The translations under genes were made by a program, and so were the position numbers. The notes under the pieces were generated by a model. That model had not been told where the DNA came from. It saw nothing but the letters and a program-made list of their open reading frames with translations, and ran no database searches. Positions 61,277 through 64,000 of a stretch of 64,000 nucleotides of DNA are shown piece by piece. Every line of letters begins with the position of its first letter. Positions within the stretch are counted from its first letter, which is position 1. The stretch is from NCBI GenBank assembly GCA_017416465.1, contig JAFQCK010000089.1, forward strand, positions 1 through 64,000, given 5' to 3'. This stretch comes from Lachnospiraceae bacterium (GTDB lineage Bacteria > Bacillota > Clostridia > Lachnospirales > Lachnospiraceae).

Positions 61277-64000
61277 ATGACAGAAGAGATAGGAGCTTTT
61301 ATTACAGGTATTTTGTCTTCGGTTTTTGGAAATGAACTGAATGAAAAAAAGAATGAAAAAAAGTGTCAAAGAAAAAAGAGTAAGATTGAGAAAAATATAT
61401 TAGATAAAATTGAAGCAAATATAAAGGAAGAATTTGAGAAAAATTGTGTAATAGAGAAAGTATTTAAAGAACAGTATTATGTAGATAAACAAGTGTGTCT
61501 TTTTAATGAAGATGATAAAAAGGAATTTATCAAAAGATTTTTTGAAGAAAACAAGGAATTAAAGTATTTACAGAGTACATCAGTAGAGGGAGTGTTATCT
61601 GAATACCTTGACAAGATTAATGATATGCTTTTAGAAATGTTAAGCGTTGGCGAGAAAACTTTATTAACTGTAATGAAAATAGAGGAGCATAAGCAAAGTG
61701 ATAAATTGTCAAAAAAAATGGATGAAAGTACGAATACAATTGTATCTAAATTGGAAGATATTAAAAATGAAATAAATAAAAATAGTATTCCTGTTTTAGA
61801 AGAAAATGATAAATTTTGCGGGGGATATGGAAAAAGAAAAGGAAAATGTCAAAATATAATAAATGAACAAGGAGAGCCGTATTGTGATGAGTGTTTAAAT
61901 TTAAAGTATATGGATAAAATCATAGAATTATATAGGATTCAAAAATACACTATTACTGTGGAGGATGGATATTTTATTGCAACATTGAAATTAGGTATTT
62001 TGCAGGCAAGAGCAATAGTATTTACTATTTACACAAACAAGAAGAATGTTGACAAAACGGAAATTGCCACCGTGCTAGAAAATGTACAAAAAATCGGGAA
62101 ATGTATTGAATACAACACAATACATGTAGTTACAAATAGCAACATATCTTCAATACATAAGGAAATGTTAAGTAAGAGTAACGTGGAAATTGTTACAGAA
62201 GAAAAAATAATTTCTGAAATAATGGATTTTACAATGTATTTGAACAAAAAAATTGAAAAATATGAAAAGAATGATATACGAAAACATTTTATAGATATCT
62301 ATGATGAAAATACAGAAGATTTATTAGAATATAGTATAGATGATTTTTTGTCTAGTTCTTCATTAAATGCATTTTTAATTTTAGGCGATTATGGTTGTGG
62401 GAAAACTTCTTTTTTGTTAGATTTGGAATATAAACTTGCTTGCCAATATGTTAATGGGGGTGGTGAGTATATACCATTATTTATTGAATTGAAAAAATAT
62501 GCTAAAGCAATAGATTTTGAAAATTTATTTTTAGGTTTTTTTACTAATGAGTGTTGCTTGACAAATGGAAGTATGGAAACGTTTAAGTTTTTATTAAAAC
62601 ATAAAAAGTTTGTACTTTTATTTGATGGATTTGATGAAGTTGCAAAGAGAGTTGCCTTTGATGTTAAGTTTTCTGTATTTAGTGAGATATGCAAATTGGC
62701 TATTGGAAATACAAAAATAATTGTAACTAGTAGACCGAATTATTTTCAAGAAAAAAAGGAATATAAGAATCTTATAGAAAATGCCCATTTGCAATTTGAA
62801 CCTAATGATTTTAACAATGCAGAGTTTGAAGAAACATATATAAAGGAGTTAAATCCAGAACAGGTTAAAACGTATATTGATTCTTTCAAAGAAGAACTTG
62901 GAAAATATGAAATTACTACAGAACAAATAAAATCTAAAATACAGGAAATACATGATTTGACCGATTTAATAAAAAGACCTTTTTTGCTTAATATAATTAT
63001 TAGTACATTACCCCAATTAATATCTGAACTTATGCAGGAGGGGAATATATCAAGTGTAAAGGTAAATGCGGCTGATTTGTATAAAAGATACACAGAAGTA
63101 TGGTTGGAAAGGGAAGATTCTAAAGGTAAAACATTGATTAGAAAGCAAGATAAGTTGTATTTTTGTAAGCATTTAGCATATAAAATGTTTTTAGACAATG
63201 AATATAGCATACATTTTAAGGAATTTCCATCGGAAATAAAAAATTATTTTTCAGATTTGAATAGGGTTGATGAAATTGATTATTTTAGCCATGATATCCA
63301 AAGTTGTTCTTTTTTGAATTCTGATGGTGATGGATATTTTAAGTTTATTCATAATTCGTTCATGGAGTATTTTGTAGCATGTACTATAGTTGAAAAATTG
63401 TATGACGTTAAAGAAAAGGATTATGCGCTAATAAATGGAATATTGGATAGGTCTTTTATTTCTAGCGAAATTGCATTGTTTATAAATGATATTTTGGACA
63501 GTAGCAAATATAAGAAAAAAGAATTAGTAATTGTTTTAGAAAAAATGTTAGATAATGTTAATGGCAATGTAAGAGAAAATATTATTACAATATTATCTAA
63601 AACTGCTCATAATATGAAGAATGTTATTGTGGATGGGGCAAACTATAGAAAATCTGACTTTAGCTATGCAAAGATATCAGATGTAACGATAAAAAATGTT
63701 GATTTTTCAGGGGCTGTGTTTTATAGGGCAACTATAGAAAATGTGTATTTTGTGAATTGTAGATTTAATAATTCACATTTTAATAAATCAATTTTACATA
63801 ATGTTGATTTTTCAAATCAAAGCTTGGAAATAGCTGACATATCATATAGTGAGATTGAAGAATGCATATTTAGTAATTCTGTATTAGTTGAAGCAAAAAT
63901 GTCAAGATCGAATGTGAAAAAATGTGATTTTAAAGATTGTGATATGTCAGGAATTGAAGTTGTTGGAACAGTATTTGAGAATAACTTTAATTATGAAAAT
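61277..64000 (+). CDS. NACHT NTPase with N-terminal Cys4 motif and C-terminal pentapeptide repeats (truncated by window end)
   Basis: Open from ATG 61277 (SD TAGGAGGAA) to the last base, 908 codons so far with no stop. Residues 1-175 are charged helices. Cys181, Cys191, Cys203 and Cys206 form a CGGYGKRKGKC...CDEC zinc-finger-like motif. Residues ~215-330 are alpha/beta, with a strand pattern (IHVVTNSN, NVEIVTEEKI) like an Mrr/PD-(D/E)XK domain but without obvious catalytic residues. The NACHT domain has Walker A GDYGCGKTS (370-378), Walker B LLFDGFDEV (Asp450, Asp453, Glu454) and TSRPNYF. From residue ~785 pentapeptide repeats appear (ANYRKSDFSYAKISDV, VDFSGAVF). This is a STAND/bNACHT architecture used in phage defence. 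The 3' end is missing. Confidence 0.88.
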   Translation, partial: MTEEIGAFITGILSSVFGNELNEKKNEKKCQRKKSKIEKNILDKIEANIKEEFEKNCVIEKVFKEQYYVDKQVCLFNEDDKKEFIKRFFEENKELKYLQSTSVEGVLSEYLDKINDMLLEMLSVGEKTLLTVMKIEEHKQSDKLSKKMDESTNTIVSKLEDIKNEINKNSIPVLEENDKFCGGYGKRKGKCQNIINEQGEPYCDECLNLKYMDKIIELYRIQKYTITVEDGYFIATLKLGILQARAIVFTIYTNKKNVDKTEIATVLENVQKIGKCIEYNTIHVVTNSNISSIHKEMLSKSNVEIVTEEKIISEIMDFTMYLNKKIEKYEKNDIRKHFIDIYDENTEDLLEYSIDDFLSSSSLNAFLILGDYGCGKTSFLLDLEYKLACQYVNGGGEYIPLFIELKKYAKAIDFENLFLGFFTNECCLTNGSMETFKFLLKHKKFVLLFDGFDEVAKRVAFDVKFSVFSEICKLAIGNTKIIVTSRPNYFQEKKEYKNLIENAHLQFEPNDFNNAEFEETYIKELNPEQVKTYIDSFKEELGKYEITTEQIKSKIQEIHDLTDLIKRPFLLNIIISTLPQLISELMQEGNISSVKVNAADLYKRYTEVWLEREDSKGKTLIRKQDKLYFCKHLAYKMFLDNEYSIHFKEFPSEIKNYFSDLNRVDEIDYFSHDIQSCSFLNSDGDGYFKFIHNSFMEYFVACTIVEKLYDVKEKDYALINGILDRSFISSEIALFINDILDSSKYKKKELVIVLEKMLDNVNGNVRENIITILSKTAHNMKNVIVDGANYRKSDFSYAKISDVTIKNVDFSGAVFYRATIENVYFVNCRFNNSHFNKSILHNVDFSNQSLEIADISYSEIEECIFSNSVLVEAKMSRSNVKKCDFKDCDMSGIEVVGTVFENNFNYEN

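Overview
All genes in this 64 kb window lie on the + strand. The DNA is AT-rich, starts are ATG/GTG/TTG with good Shine-Dalgarno (SD) sites, and the gene order points to a motile, single-membrane, low-G+C Clostridia member, most likely a Lachnospiraceae relative. The core backbone dprA - topA - codY - flgB...sigD - swrB-like - rpsB - tsf matches the arrangement known from Bacillus subtilis and many motile Clostridia. The flagellar set has no outer-membrane ring genes and carries FliY, CheC and CheD, as expected for a motile Firmicute. I saw no rRNA, tRNA or CRISPR array.

Region 1 (1-13.5 kb) is a type IV pilus cluster. It holds the end of a prepilin peptidase, a PilM-PilN fusion, a PilO-like protein, three canonical prepilins (G|FSL.E motif), an 821-residue pilin-like protein lacking Glu5, and a 2057-residue exported protein with two ricin-B-type lectin domains and an EF-hand loop. 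The last two could form a pilus tip. Region 2 (13.5-19.3 kb) carries yifB/comM, dprA, topA and codY. The conserved 5' end of yifB extends upstream of its first ATG to a well-placed ATT codon. dprA is split by a -1 shift exactly at a U_UUU_UUA heptamer.

Region 3 (19.4-53.6 kb) is one long fla/che supercluster behind a good sigma-A promoter (TTGATT-17-TATAAT): rod and basal body, MS ring and switch, export apparatus, hook, stator, chemotaxis core (CheY, CheB, CheA, CheW, CheC, CheD), a PilZ protein, and the flagellar sigma factor. It ends with FapA/DUF342, a Lys/Asn-rich unknown, a SwrB/DUF6115-like protein and a small MltG-N-like membrane protein. No flagellin, FliD, FlgK, CheR or receptor gene is in the window. 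Region 4 (53.6-55.8 kb) is rpsB and tsf, with a structured rpsB leader, an intergenic attenuator-like hairpin and a strong terminator.

Region 5 (55.8-64 kb) looks like an accessory island starting right after the tsf terminator. TTGGGAC repeats and a possible fragment of an integrase 3' end mark the junction. Two small remnant-like genes follow, then an AbiL-type ATPase plus RloB pair behind a perfect consensus promoter. Next come an Mrr-like endonuclease with a split zinc ribbon (frameshifted), an ApeA-like HEPN protein with RNSIAH, and a long open frame to the window end encoding a NACHT NTPase with an N-terminal Cys4 motif and C-terminal pentapeptide repeats. This is a probable phage-defence island, and the Mrr-HEPN-NACHT trio is the best candidate for an undescribed combination.
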